A stretch of DNA of 64,000 bases from Kribbella sindirgiensis. Its GTDB lineage: Bacteria > Actinomycetota > Actinomycetes > Propionibacteriales > Kribbellaceae. Both the position numbers and the translations under genes were made by a program. Below the pieces are notes generated by a model, which searched no databases, was not told the origin of the DNA, and worked only from the letters and a program-made list of their open reading frames with translations. The stretch spans positions 124,001 through 188,000 of the forward strand of contig NZ_SJKA01000014.1 in the NCBI RefSeq assembly GCF_004331435.1, read 5' to 3'. Below are positions 1 to 7,983 of this stretch, one piece after another; the first letter of the stretch is position 1, and every line of letters begins with the position of its first letter.

Positions 1-82
1 GCGAAAACCATTGGTGCCCGGCTCGCTCTACTGATGGACTAGCGCCCCACCCGTGAACTGCCGCGTGACGGAGGTAGTGGTT

Positions 83-859
83 GTGACGGACTATGACGTG
101 CTTGCCGAGGTGTACGAATGGCTCATCTCAGATGCAAAGTTGCCTCCGGCCGAATTCGCTGCGTCGTTCGACGACGTTCTCAGTCTCCTGCCGCCGAACG
201 CTCACGTCCTCGACTGTTCGTGCGGAACCGGGCAGTTGGCGGTTGGCCTCGCCGGTCGTGGCCTGCGGGTTGTCGCAACTGACGCCAGCGAAGCGATGGT
301 TCGTCGGACTGCAGAGCTGTCTGAGGAGTTCGGTGCATCCGTCCAGGCCGTGCGGGCGAACTGGGAAGAATTGCCCGACCATTTCGAGGACGACACGTTC
401 GACATGGTGTTCTGCGTCGGCAACTCGCTGCACCACGCCGCGGGCGCGACAGGCCGGGCTGCCGCTCTGGAGTCGATGTCACGCCTTCTGCGCCCTGGCG
501 GGCGTTTGGTACTCACATCCCGCACGTGGGAACTCGTGAGGGCCAGAGGTTCCCGGCTCGACATCCGCGACCGACTCGTCCGCCGAAACGGTCGCGATGC
601 CCTAGTGATCTACCGCTGGGAGATCGCGCCCCAGTGGGAGGACGAGCACCACATCGAGATCGCGATCGCGCAAGTCGATGCGACCGGTTCGGTTCGTGTC
701 CGCTCAGAACTGCTGTCCTGCTGGCCCTACCGCCACGACCAACTCGAAGCCGAACTGCACCAGGCCGGACTCCGGACGGAAATGAGCACGTTCGATCTCG
801 AGGCCGAGAACTACATGGTGGTCGCGAGCAAGGCACAAACACCGGTTCGTCCGACCTGA
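83..859 (+). CDS. Class I SAM-dependent methyltransferase
   Basis: Predicted cytoplasmic methyltransferase of 258 aa that moves a methyl group from S-adenosylmethionine to an unknown acceptor. The SAM-binding motif I is DCSCGTG at about residues 44-50, a variant seen in glycine N-methyltransferase-like proteins. An acidic residue ends strand 2 (VVATDAS), and the post-motif LRPGGRLVLTSR is clear near residue 155. The GTG at 83 is chosen because GGAGG lies 8 bases upstream. An in-frame GTG at 53 has no such site. The neighbour downstream is an unrelated kinase 156 bases away, so context does not name the substrate. Confidence 0.85.
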   Translation: MTDYDVLAEVYEWLISDAKLPPAEFAASFDDVLSLLPPNAHVLDCSCGTGQLAVGLAGRGLRVVATDASEAMVRRTAELSEEFGASVQAVRANWEELPDHFEDDTFDMVFCVGNSLHHAAGATGRAAALESMSRLLRPGGRLVLTSRTWELVRARGSRLDIRDRLVRRNGRDALVIYRWEIAPQWEDEHHIEIAIAQVDATGSVRVRSELLSCWPYRHDQLEAELHQAGLRTEMSTFDLEAENYMVVASKAQTPVRPT

Positions 860-1015
860 GTGTCCGTAGGGTGCCCGCTGACCGGGTGGGGGAGCCGGGC
901 GGGTGCTGCGGGCGCCTCGCGGGGCCGCCTGCCGGATCCGCCCCACGTCTGTTGCGTGGTCAGCGAGGCTTCGGAAGACTGCCGTTGATCAATGGCCGGA
1001 CCGACGGAGGACAGC

Positions 1016-1933
1016 GTGGCCAAGTTGTCTGATGAGCTGCTGGGGTGGGTTTCACAGGTGGCCGGCGGCCGGCTCGAAGACGTTGAGTCCCTGCATTTGG
1101 AGGCGGGTCGTGATTCTGGCTCGTTTCACCTTCGGATGGCTGGCGGCGGTTTCACCGATCTTGTTCTGAAGGTGCCGGTCCCTGAGTGGATCGGGCCGCG
1201 CATGGTAGCGACAAACGCACGAGCCTTGGAGCTGGCGGCTGAATTCGGTCTGTCGGCGCCGCGCCTGGTGGCCGCCGATCTTGACGGGCATGCCCTTGGA
1301 ACCGTGGCGACATTGGAGACCTGGCTGCCTGGCAGCAGTGCACTACCACCGGTCGTATCGGAGACCCGGCTACGGAACGCGGGTGCAGCTCTGGCCAAGG
1401 TCCACGCCATTCCAGGTCCAGGCCATAAGCATCTTCGGATCCGGCCGCGACCGGTCGCCGACGATGACTACGCAGCTGACCGGCGCGAAGGCCGGATGCC
1501 GACCACGCAGCTGCTGCAACACGCCGATGAGACAACCAGGAAGCACGGAGTTCCCACCGGAGACCAAGTGTTCCTCCATGGCGACGCCTGGCCCGGAAAC
1601 ATGCTGTTCGAGGGCGAAACCTGTACAGCACTCATCGACTGGAAGACAGCCGGCGTCGGTGATCCAGGTGTGGATCTGTGCGGGTTTCGACTGCAGATGG
1701 CAATCCAGTACGGGCCGGAGGCACCTGACGAAGTGCTGAACGGCTGGCAAGAGCAGGCCGGCCGTGAAGCCAGATCGGTTGCCTATTGGGATGCCATCGC
1801 CGCACTGAACACACCTACCGAGTTGAAAGGGTTTCCCGGCTTCACCACCGACGGAAGGCGGCTCGACACTGCGGCAGTAACACAACGACGCGACGCATTC
1901 CTGCGTACGGCACTGGACGGACTCACAACCTGA
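1016..1933 (+). CDS. Aminoglycoside phosphotransferase-family kinase
   Basis: 305-aa protein with the APH/choline kinase fold. The catalytic loop is HGDAWPGN at about residues 188-195, which carries the Brenner-type H-x-D-x4-N. The metal-binding IDW follows near residue 208. The N-terminal lobe shows a lysine in LVLKVPVP that could hold ATP. The GTG at 1016 has GGAGG 5 bases upstream, and an earlier ATG at 992 lacks one. The family phosphorylates hydroxyls on antibiotics or on small metabolites, and nothing here tells which. It ends just before the dif-like element. Confidence 0.82.
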   Translation: MAKLSDELLGWVSQVAGGRLEDVESLHLEAGRDSGSFHLRMAGGGFTDLVLKVPVPEWIGPRMVATNARALELAAEFGLSAPRLVAADLDGHALGTVATLETWLPGSSALPPVVSETRLRNAGAALAKVHAIPGPGHKHLRIRPRPVADDDYAADRREGRMPTTQLLQHADETTRKHGVPTGDQVFLHGDAWPGNMLFEGETCTALIDWKTAGVGDPGVDLCGFRLQMAIQYGPEAPDEVLNGWQEQAGREARSVAYWDAIAALNTPTELKGFPGFTTDGRRLDTAAVTQRRDAFLRTALDGLTT

Positions 1934-1959
1934 CGCCACACCATGCTACGCAGACTACT

Positions 1960-1987
1960 AGTTGACATAATGTCCGTTATCGGCGCT
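1960..1987 (-). other. dif-like XerC/XerD recombination site
   Basis: Read on the minus strand this is AGCGCCGATAA, a 6-base spacer CGGACA, then TTATGTCAACT. That is the 11-6-11 layout of a chromosome dimer resolution site. The XerD-side arm matches the E. coli dif arm at 9 of 11 positions and the XerC-side arm at 7 of 11. The CCGATAA and TTATGTCAA cores are what I recall of actinobacterial dif sites. It lies in a gene-free stretch between two unrelated genes. No recombinase gene is in the window, so it could be the chromosomal dif or a site used by an integrative element. Confidence 0.6.
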
Positions 1988-1990
1988 TCA

Positions 1991-2093
1991 AGAGTGCGAG
2001 TTTCATCAGATGCGAAAACTCGCACCTGGACGATCTGACCAGCCTCAGCAACTCTCGTGCCTGCCAGTTGAGAGTGGGCGTTTCATCAGATGC
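1991..2093 (+). repeat. Pair of 23-bp direct repeats beside the dif-like site
   Basis: Two copies, at 1991-2013 and 2071-2093, match at 21 of 23 positions and share GTTTCATCAGATGC exactly. The start-to-start distance is 80 bases. The first copy begins 3 bases after the dif-like core. The element is in the otherwise empty 1934-2164 gap. Its function is unknown. Confidence 0.65.
1994..2025. promoter_or_regulatory. Perfect 10-bp hairpin next to dif-like site
   Basis: GTGCGAGTTT (1994-2003) pairs perfectly with AAACTCGCAC (2016-2025) around a 12-base loop. The loop holds the conserved CATCAGATG part of the direct repeat. There is no T-run, so a simple intrinsic terminator is less likely than a protein-binding or structural element. 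Confidence 0.5.
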
Positions 2094-2164
2094 AACAGCG
2101 GTCGGGCCGTCGGGCCGGATTCTGTACGGTGGGCGCACCATCCCACGATCGCTGAGGGCCAACT

Positions 2165-3334
2165 GTGAACATCTCTCGGGAACGCAGGTCAATGACTCGT
2201 CCGCTTGCATCGTCGTGGCTGAGGGGCGTTGTCGCAGCGGGACTGATGTCGACGGCTCTGGTGGCGACTTCGGGTCTGGCGAGTCCCGCGGCGGCGGCCG
2301 CACCGTCTGCCACCTTCCGCGTCGGGACCTACAACATTCATGCCAATGGGACGGACAGCGCAACCTGGCCGTCCCAGAGGACAAACCTGCTCCGGGAGAT
2401 CGGCTCGTACGCTCCCGATGTCATCGGTATCCAGGAAGCCGGTAGCAACGACGCGAGGCGCACCGACTTCCGGAATGGCATGCAGGCCAACGGCTACACG
2501 ACAGCGGCGGACTATGCGACGAACTCCCGACCGATCTACTGGAAGAGCGCGACCTTCCAGATCCTCAGGGACAGCAGTGGAAGAATCGCGTCCGGAACCG
2601 TGGTCGTCGGGGGCGCAGCGGCCGGCAAGACCGCGAGCTGGGTCGCCCTCAAGCACATCGCGAGTGGGCGCGAGATCGTCGTCGCGAACGTTCATCTCAC
2701 GTCGTCGAAGTGCGGTCTCACCACTTACGACCTTGATGCCACGGTGAACAGTGACGGCGTGTGCGCGAGCACGAAGGATGTGCCAATTCAGGGTGGCGGT
2801 ACCAGGCCGGGTGAAGACAGCGACCCCGTGAGGGGTCAGATCCAGCGCTTCAAGGAGTTGGACGACCTGTTCGCCGACGCCCGCTACATCGCGTGGGCAG
2901 GCCACGACTCCCCCGACTTCCTCACTGGTGACTTCAACACCAACGGCACGCGTTACCCATCACTGGCAGATGCGGCCGTCGGTGTCACGATCCCGGCCGC
3001 CTACCAGAGCAGCGACGGCACCATGCGGCCGCTCAACGACTACCTGTGGAACGCGCGGCTGCGTACCAATGCCTTCAATGTGGCCGTCGAGAAGTCCGGG
3101 GCGGCGTACGACACCTTCAACGGATTCCAGCGCCAGAGCTGCACCTCGGTTCCGACCGTCCGTTGCAACGGCAACCACATCGATCAGGTCTACGTCTCCC
3201 GAGCGCAGGATGAAACCACCAACGTGGTCGCTGTAGAAGGCTGGACCAACAAGCTGCCCGACGCAGACCTGGTGCCCGAGCAGTTCCCCTCGGACCACAA
3301 CAAGGTTCAGATCAGGGTGACGGTGTCCAACTAG
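2165..3334 (+). CDS. Secreted endonuclease/exonuclease/phosphatase (EEP) family protein
   Basis: 389-aa exported hydrolase of the Mg-dependent EEP (DNase I-like) superfamily. A Sec signal peptide is visible: basic start, hydrophobic run, then a SPAAAAA cleavage region near residue 44. Catalytic-fold motifs are TYNIHANG near 55, the metal-binding Glu in IGIQEAG near 88, ANVHLT near 178, GDFN with Asp and Asn near 258, and a terminal SDHN. The family cuts nucleic acids, phosphoinositides or sphingomyelin, and substrate cannot be read here. GTG 2165 has GAGGG 7 bases upstream. ATG 2192 is a shorter alternative that keeps the signal peptide. Confidence 0.85.
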   Translation: MNISRERRSMTRPLASSWLRGVVAAGLMSTALVATSGLASPAAAAAPSATFRVGTYNIHANGTDSATWPSQRTNLLREIGSYAPDVIGIQEAGSNDARRTDFRNGMQANGYTTAADYATNSRPIYWKSATFQILRDSSGRIASGTVVVGGAAAGKTASWVALKHIASGREIVVANVHLTSSKCGLTTYDLDATVNSDGVCASTKDVPIQGGGTRPGEDSDPVRGQIQRFKELDDLFADARYIAWAGHDSPDFLTGDFNTNGTRYPSLADAAVGVTIPAAYQSSDGTMRPLNDYLWNARLRTNAFNVAVEKSGAAYDTFNGFQRQSCTSVPTVRCNGNHIDQVYVSRAQDETTNVVAVEGWTNKLPDADLVPEQFPSDHNKVQIRVTVSN

Positions 3335-3428
3335 TCGCCCCCGCTACTCCCGGTTCATCAACTCCCGTTTCTACCAGTTATCGGTACACCGTCGGGCGGG
3401 AGACCTCGAGATGGCGTAGGGTCGCGGA

Positions 3429-3824
3429 GTGCTTTGGCTTGGAGTCGTCGGCGGTCTCGTCGTCGCTGTGGGCCTCGGACTCGCGGCCAAGCGGTTCGCC
3501 TTCGGCCGTCGCGCGGTCAGGGTGAACGGGCGCATCACAAAGGTCCGCACCACAACGTCGAGGTCCCCCGGCGAGCCCGATCGTTCCACCGGCAAGTACT
3601 ACTTCCGCACTCTCGAAGGGCGCGACGTGAGCCGCCCGGTGAACTTCGGCATCGGCCGACCGTTCGGCAAGGGAGACGAGGTCCCGGTGTTCTACGACCC
3701 CGCGGATCCCACCCGCGCCTACCTCGACGTACACGGCTACCGAGGCTGGCACGGAGCAATCGCCTGCCTCGGAATCGGGCTCGTCCTACTGACGATCAGC
3801 TGGACAGTGGCCATCGCGGGTTAA
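3429..3824 (+). CDS. DUF3592 membrane protein
   Basis: 131-aa protein with one membrane helix at residues 2-20, a soluble beta-rich middle and a second helix at about 108-130. The middle carries the VNGRITKV start and the VFYDPADPTRAYLD segment that mark DUF3592. Members are small membrane proteins of unknown function. The GTG start follows a purine-rich GGGTCGCGGA. It stands alone between the EEP gene and a gene-poor stretch. Confidence 0.75.
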   Translation: MLWLGVVGGLVVAVGLGLAAKRFAFGRRAVRVNGRITKVRTTTSRSPGEPDRSTGKYYFRTLEGRDVSRPVNFGIGRPFGKGDEVPVFYDPADPTRAYLDVHGYRGWHGAIACLGIGLVLLTISWTVAIAG

Positions 3825-3870
3825 GCCAAGCTTGGATCCGTGGAGCTGTCCGGCGACCGCGCATTTCAGG

Positions 3871-3940
3871 GGCTATCCGCTGATGTTGTGGCTTCTCCCC
3901 TGTTATTAGAAGGGAGAAGCCACAAGACGAACGGATAACC
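3871..3940. repeat. 70-bp imperfect palindrome in a 300-base gene-free stretch
   Basis: An inner stem of 14 perfect pairs (3886-3899 with 3912-3925, TTGTGGCTTCTCCC) closes a 12-base A/T-rich loop. An outer stem pairs GGCTATCCG (3871-3879) with CGGATAACC (3932-3940) at 8 of 9 positions across a 6+6 base internal loop. It could be a bidirectional terminator for the genes facing it (3824 plus, 4126 minus) or the remnant of a small inverted-repeat element. The rest of 3825-4125 shows nothing I can name. Confidence 0.7.
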
Positions 3941-4125
3941 CATCAAGTACGGACGACGCCGCAGCGATGACAAGCTACGTCCAAGCATCCGTTCCAGCGA
4001 TGGCCCTCACAACCTCCAGATAGCGGTGAACCGCAGCAGCAGCTGTCCGGTGTCCTTCAACTCGCGAGAGCACGACAGACAGCCCGACGCCGACGCCGGA
4101 GGGTGCAAAGAGTCCCGTCGGCCTT

Positions 4126-4614
4126 CTAGGTCAGTTGCTTGCGCAGCAGAGTGATTCGCGCTTCGTAGCGGACCGTTGATCCGTCCGCAGCCTCCTGGTC
4201 CCACGAGCCGATCTCGCTGCCGCTCACCACATAGCCCAGCCGCTCGTACAACGCACGGGGCCGGGACATGCTGTCGTCCACGCCTAATTCCACCCAGCTG
4301 AGTCCGCGGCCTCGAGCGAGCTGCTCCAACGCGCCGATCAGGACTGAGCCGATCCCACATGAGCGCAGCTCGGCCTGGACCGACAGTTGCCAGATCGTCG
4401 CTCCGCCGGGCGGTTTGGTGTAGTCAACGCCACCAACAGCAACTGGCAGATCAGAAGGCGGACAGACGGCCAGGTAGTCGACCTCGCCTCGGCGGGCACG
4501 CTGAATCGCTTCAGCGACGTACGCAAGGTCCGTCGCTGTCCCGTACCAGCCGCAGGCTGCAAGGTCCGCGTCGGTCAGATCGCGAACGGTCAGCGGTACC
4601 ACAACCTCGGTCAT
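4126..4614 (-). CDS. GNAT-family N-acetyltransferase
   Basis: 162-aa acetyl-CoA-dependent acyltransferase. The CoA-binding motif A is WQLSVQAELRSCGIGSVLIG, with the RSCGIGS form of Q/R-x-x-G-x-G/A. The later ALYERLGYVVSG is the usual motif B. The ATG at 4614 has AGGGTG upstream and starts a sensible N-terminus (MTEVVVPLTVRDL). The open frame extends to 4671 without a better start. Substrate unknown. Confidence 0.8.
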   Translation of the reverse strand: MTEVVVPLTVRDLTDADLAACGWYGTATDLAYVAEAIQRARRGEVDYLAVCPPSDLPVAVGGVDYTKPPGGATIWQLSVQAELRSCGIGSVLIGALEQLARGRGLSWVELGVDDSMSRPRALYERLGYVVSGSEIGSWDQEAADGSTVRYEARITLLRKQLT

Positions 4615-4767
4615 ATCCGGCACCCTGGCAGGTTCGCGGCGGCGAGCGCCAGCCATTTGGTACCTACTCACCTACGATCACCGCTCCTGCGTCCCAGTGA
4701 CTCCCGGTACTCCAACACCCGCCGGTACCAGTCAAAGAACGGGACTTGCCTCATCTGATAATCGTCT

Positions 4768-5691
4768 GTGACATCGCTTCGATGGTCCTACAGTGCCGTG
4801 ATGGACCCCGTCGCCGCGCCGCCTGTCGATCTGGACTGCCACGATCTCCCGGACGCCGCGAGTCTTCAGCCCGGTCGGAGAACCCGGATTCGCACCTGGC
4901 CCGGTTCGGACTACCCCTTCCTGACCGGCCCACTCCGCGTCGAGGGCGTAAGTTCGGGCGACACTCTCGCCTTCCATCTCCACGCCCTCGAGCTCGACCC
5001 CGTCGGTCGGTACGGCTTCGCCACCACCACCAACCCCTGGGAGCCCTGGGGCGGCGTTCTGCGCGAGTCCGCGGACCAGGAATACGCCGGCCGCGCCGAA
5101 CTCCGCGGTGACCAGGCGATCCTCGACGGCCATCACGTCGTACCAGTTGTCCCGATGCTCGGCTGGCTCGGCCTGGTCCGGCCCGAACTGATCGCCGACC
5201 CCTGGGACCACGGCGGCAACCTCGACACCAAGGAGTTCGCCCCAGGCTCGACCCTCTATCTCTACGACGACATCGGGTCCGGCCGGTTCGTGATCGGCGA
5301 CGCGCACGCCGCAATGGGCGATGGCGAGATCAGCGGCCAGGGCATTGAGATCGCCTCCTGGTGCGACCTCACCGTCGAGGTCATCCCGGGCACCCGTCCG
5401 CACCGTCCCATCGTCCGTACCTCTGATGTGACCGTCCATCTCTGCAGCCGCTTCACCGAGAAAGACGCCTACGCCCAAGCCATCTCGGACGCCGTTCATC
5501 ACCTCGGGTTCACCCAGCAACTCGGCTTCGAGCAGGCCAACGCCCTCCTCAGCTTGATCGGCGACCTCCGCGTGTCGAGCGTCGTCTCCCACGCGCCTAC
5601 CTACAAGCTCCTCGTCCCCTCGAGCTGGCTAGGCCCAATCGAAGACCTCCTCACCGTTGAGAAGCCCTTGCTGCCCTACACCCCTAGATGA
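4768..5691 (+). CDS. Acetamidase/formamidase family amidohydrolase
   Basis: 307 aa, the usual length for FmdA/AmdA proteins that release ammonia from formamide or acetamide. Family signatures are DPWDHGGNLDTKE near residue 150, probable metal or active-site residues, and GDAHAAMGDGEISGQ near 175. The GTG at 4768 retains LRWSYSA, which matches the conserved start of the family. ATG 4801 would cut it. No other nitrogen genes are adjacent, so it probably acts alone in amide scavenging. Confidence 0.85.
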   Translation: MTSLRWSYSAVMDPVAAPPVDLDCHDLPDAASLQPGRRTRIRTWPGSDYPFLTGPLRVEGVSSGDTLAFHLHALELDPVGRYGFATTTNPWEPWGGVLRESADQEYAGRAELRGDQAILDGHHVVPVVPMLGWLGLVRPELIADPWDHGGNLDTKEFAPGSTLYLYDDIGSGRFVIGDAHAAMGDGEISGQGIEIASWCDLTVEVIPGTRPHRPIVRTSDVTVHLCSRFTEKDAYAQAISDAVHHLGFTQQLGFEQANALLSLIGDLRVSSVVSHAPTYKLLVPSSWLGPIEDLLTVEKPLLPYTPR

Positions 5692-5755
5692 GTCTCGCCG
5701 ACTTTTGCCGTTCTGCCGGTCACAGAAGCACCCAGCGTCGTGCAGGATGTTCGCT

Positions 5756-6301
5756 ATGGGTGTGCTCTTCGACTACTTCGCAGCTGCATCCGATGAGGAA
5801 GCGGCCTCCGTCATTGATCGTGTTGGTGGCCCAGGGAGTCCGGAGACGATGGTTGCTCCGCCTGAGGGGCGGCAGCGCGGGATCTTCGGCCGCAAGCGCC
5901 GGGCGCCAGAGCCCGCGGTCAGCGCAGCGCCCGACCTCGTCGTTTACGACACGCTTTCGGTCAAGGGCATCGACCCTGTCGTGCAGCTCGGAACGCTCGA
6001 GGAATTGCTCACCGGGCGGCCGTACGACGACGTGGTCGACGATCCTCGAAGCGGTCACCACCTTGCGATGCGCGACGGGGGCGAGCGCCTCGTGTTCACA
6101 CTGACTGATCCCCTGACGGCGGCCCTCGCCGAGGCCAGCGACGAGACCTTGGAGCGAGTGGCCGGACCGTGGTCTGAAACGGAAGAGTTCTGGAACGCGG
6201 CCGACCCAAGTGACCTCGCAGAGTTCCTGAAGGAGTTGGCCGGACTGGCCCAACGAGCACAGGCCGGCGATCAGAAGCTCTACTGCTGGGTCTCTGTGTA
6301 G
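5756..6301 (+). CDS. Conserved hypothetical protein
   Basis: 181-aa soluble, acidic protein that I do not recognise. It starts MGVLFDYFAAASDEEAASV and has a central VKGIDPVVQLGTLEELLTGRPY segment and a Trp-rich C-terminus. There is no signal peptide or membrane helix. AGGA lies about 9 bases before the ATG. Full-length codon structure with high third-position GC supports it as a gene. It does not overlap the acetamidase and is followed by an opposing DinB gene. Confidence 0.6.
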   Translation: MGVLFDYFAAASDEEAASVIDRVGGPGSPETMVAPPEGRQRGIFGRKRRAPEPAVSAAPDLVVYDTLSVKGIDPVVQLGTLEELLTGRPYDDVVDDPRSGHHLAMRDGGERLVFTLTDPLTAALAEASDETLERVAGPWSETEEFWNAADPSDLAEFLKELAGLAQRAQAGDQKLYCWVSV

Positions 6302-6387
6302 CCGCTGAGGCCCACCGTGTGCCGCGGAGAGTGAAAGGTCAGCTCTCGCTCCCCCGCTCGTCGCGGTGCCAGTTTGCTGGGAGGTCG

Positions 6388-6882
6388 TCAGTAGCCGCGG
6401 GTGCCGTCGAGTTGTTCGCGGAGGATGTCTAGGTGGCCTAGGTGGCGGGCTGTTTCTTCGATCAGGTGGGTGAGGATCCAGCGGAGCGAGACGGGGGCGA
6501 ACTGTGGTGGGGTGAAGTGCTGGATGGTGTCTAGTGTCAGTTGGGAGACGATGCGTCTCGATTGGGCGCATTCGGCTTCGTAGGCGCTCAGCAGATCGGT
6601 GATTGCTCGGCCGACGGGCGACCAGCCTCCGTCTGAGGCCGGCTCGAAGGGTTCGTCCGCGAGGGACGGGAAGCTGCCGGCGAACCAGTCGTACTCGGTC
6701 TGCCGGAGATGCGAGACGACGCCGGCGATCGTCATGCGCGGAGACGTGTGCAGCAGGGCGCGGTCCGCCAGTTCGATCGGCAGCCCGTCAACCTTTCGGC
6801 GTACGGTTGCTCGTTGCCAGTCGAGGAACCCGGTCAGCACGCCACGTTCGTCGGCGGCACCGTCAGGAAAGATACGCTCCAC
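6388..6882 (-). CDS. DinB family protein (DUF664), putative thiol-dependent enzyme
   Basis: 164-aa four-helix-bundle protein of the DinB/YfiT superfamily. In actinobacteria many members are mycothiol-dependent transferases. Expected metal-binding histidines appear in VVSHLRQTEYDW near residue 55 and in the C-terminal HLIEETARHLGHLDILREQLDG. The GTG at 6882 gives the normal DinB start. The frame is open upstream to a TTG at 6915. A broken paralogue with a nearly identical C-terminal DNA stretch lies at 21662-21885. Confidence 0.8.
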   Translation of the reverse strand: MERIFPDGAADERGVLTGFLDWQRATVRRKVDGLPIELADRALLHTSPRMTIAGVVSHLRQTEYDWFAGSFPSLADEPFEPASDGGWSPVGRAITDLLSAYEAECAQSRRIVSQLTLDTIQHFTPPQFAPVSLRWILTHLIEETARHLGHLDILREQLDGTRGY

Positions 6883-6950
6883 GTCCGTCAGCCTTGCACA
6901 CTCCCCCAGGGCCAACGCTCAATGTCGGCGGTCGCACATAGGGTGCCGGC

Positions 6951-7355
6951 ATGGTCGACCGGATTCAGATCGCAACCGCTGTCCTCGTGCGTGACGGCCT
7001 CGTGCTCGCGGCGCATCGCAATTCACTGCGTCATGCGTACCCCGACTGCTGGGCCTTCGTCGGCGGACACGTCGAGCCGGGCGAACAACCTCACCAGGCC
7101 GTACGTCGGGAATGCCTCGAGGAGGTCGGCGTACAGGTCCACGACCTCGTGCCGATACCGATGACAGTCAGCAACCCCGCCCTGCACATGCACGGGTTCC
7201 TCGTCACGCACTGGGCCGGAGAACCGGTCAACGCCGCGCCCGAGGAGCACGACGATCTTCGCTGGTTCCGGCCGCACGAACTCGCAGACCTGAAGATGGC
7301 CCACCCGGAAAGCCTGCCGAGCATCCTGAACGCCGTCCAGGCCGCCGCCGAGTAG
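6951..7355 (+). CDS. NUDIX hydrolase
   Basis: 134-aa pyrophosphohydrolase of nucleoside diphosphate-linked compounds. The Nudix box is complete: GHVEPGE, seven residues, then RECLEEVGV (residues about 43-65), fitting G-x5-E-x7-REUxEExGU. The N-terminal VLVRDGLVLAAHR is the standard first strand. It runs divergently from the DinB gene with 68 bases between the starts. Substrate (for example an oxidised nucleotide) is not readable. Confidence 0.88.
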   Translation: MVDRIQIATAVLVRDGLVLAAHRNSLRHAYPDCWAFVGGHVEPGEQPHQAVRRECLEEVGVQVHDLVPIPMTVSNPALHMHGFLVTHWAGEPVNAAPEEHDDLRWFRPHELADLKMAHPESLPSILNAVQAAAE

Positions 7356-7360
7356 GCAGG

Positions 7361-7948
7361 TCAACCGGTCAGGGCTGCGATCAGGGTTCCGAGGACGACC
7401 GCGATGACGGCGAAGCCGAGCGCGCACAGCAGCGGGAACGCGATCGGGTGCCGGCCGGCCCAGCTCACGGCGTCGGGACGTTCGCGGCCCAGTTGTGCCA
7501 TGGTGACCGGGCCGGACGGCCCGCCGATGGGCAGGCCGAGGTGGTGGACCAGCCGGTCGAGATCGGCTTGCGCGTACAGGGCGCCGTTGATGCTCAGCAG
7601 GGCGCGTTGGCCGGCGTCCAGTACGACGATCGTCTCGGAGACAGCCCCGGGCTGGACCACCGTTGCCCGGAGCACCGAGGCGGCGAGCCTGCGGTCGCGG
7701 CGGCGGTGGAAGGTCAGCCCGCGCGCCGAAATCTCGGCCGGGGTGACGACGATGCGGGACCGCGAAAGGTACACGGCCATGCTGGCAGCCAGCAGCACGA
7801 CGAGACCGATGCTGGTGATCAAGGCGGCCCGGCCTCCGGCCACGACGCCGCCGACTATGAAGGCCGCGGCGGTCACTGCCGTGAACCTCAGGACCACGCG
7901 GCGCGGACCGGCAGCCGGCCGCAGGACGAGCACGTCGGTTTGAGACAC
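7361..7948 (-). CDS. Putative membrane protein, PH-like domain
   Basis: 195-aa protein with two N-terminal helices (about 22-42 and 44-63), a soluble middle of about 100 residues starting SRSRIVVTPAEISARGLTFH, and one C-terminal helix (about 170-190). The middle resembles bacterial PH-like domains in pattern, which is inference. The function is unknown. The GTG start sits within GGGGGTGTC. It converges tail to tail on the NUDIX gene with 5 bases between stops. Confidence 0.6.
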   Translation of the reverse strand: MSQTDVLVLRPAAGPRRVVLRFTAVTAAAFIVGGVVAGGRAALITSIGLVVLLAASMAVYLSRSRIVVTPAEISARGLTFHRRRDRRLAASVLRATVVQPGAVSETIVVLDAGQRALLSINGALYAQADLDRLVHHLGLPIGGPSGPVTMAQLGRERPDAVSWAGRHPIAFPLLCALGFAVIAVVLGTLIAALTG

Positions 7949-7983
7949 CCCCGAACCCTACGGCACCACGGTGCCCCGAACCG

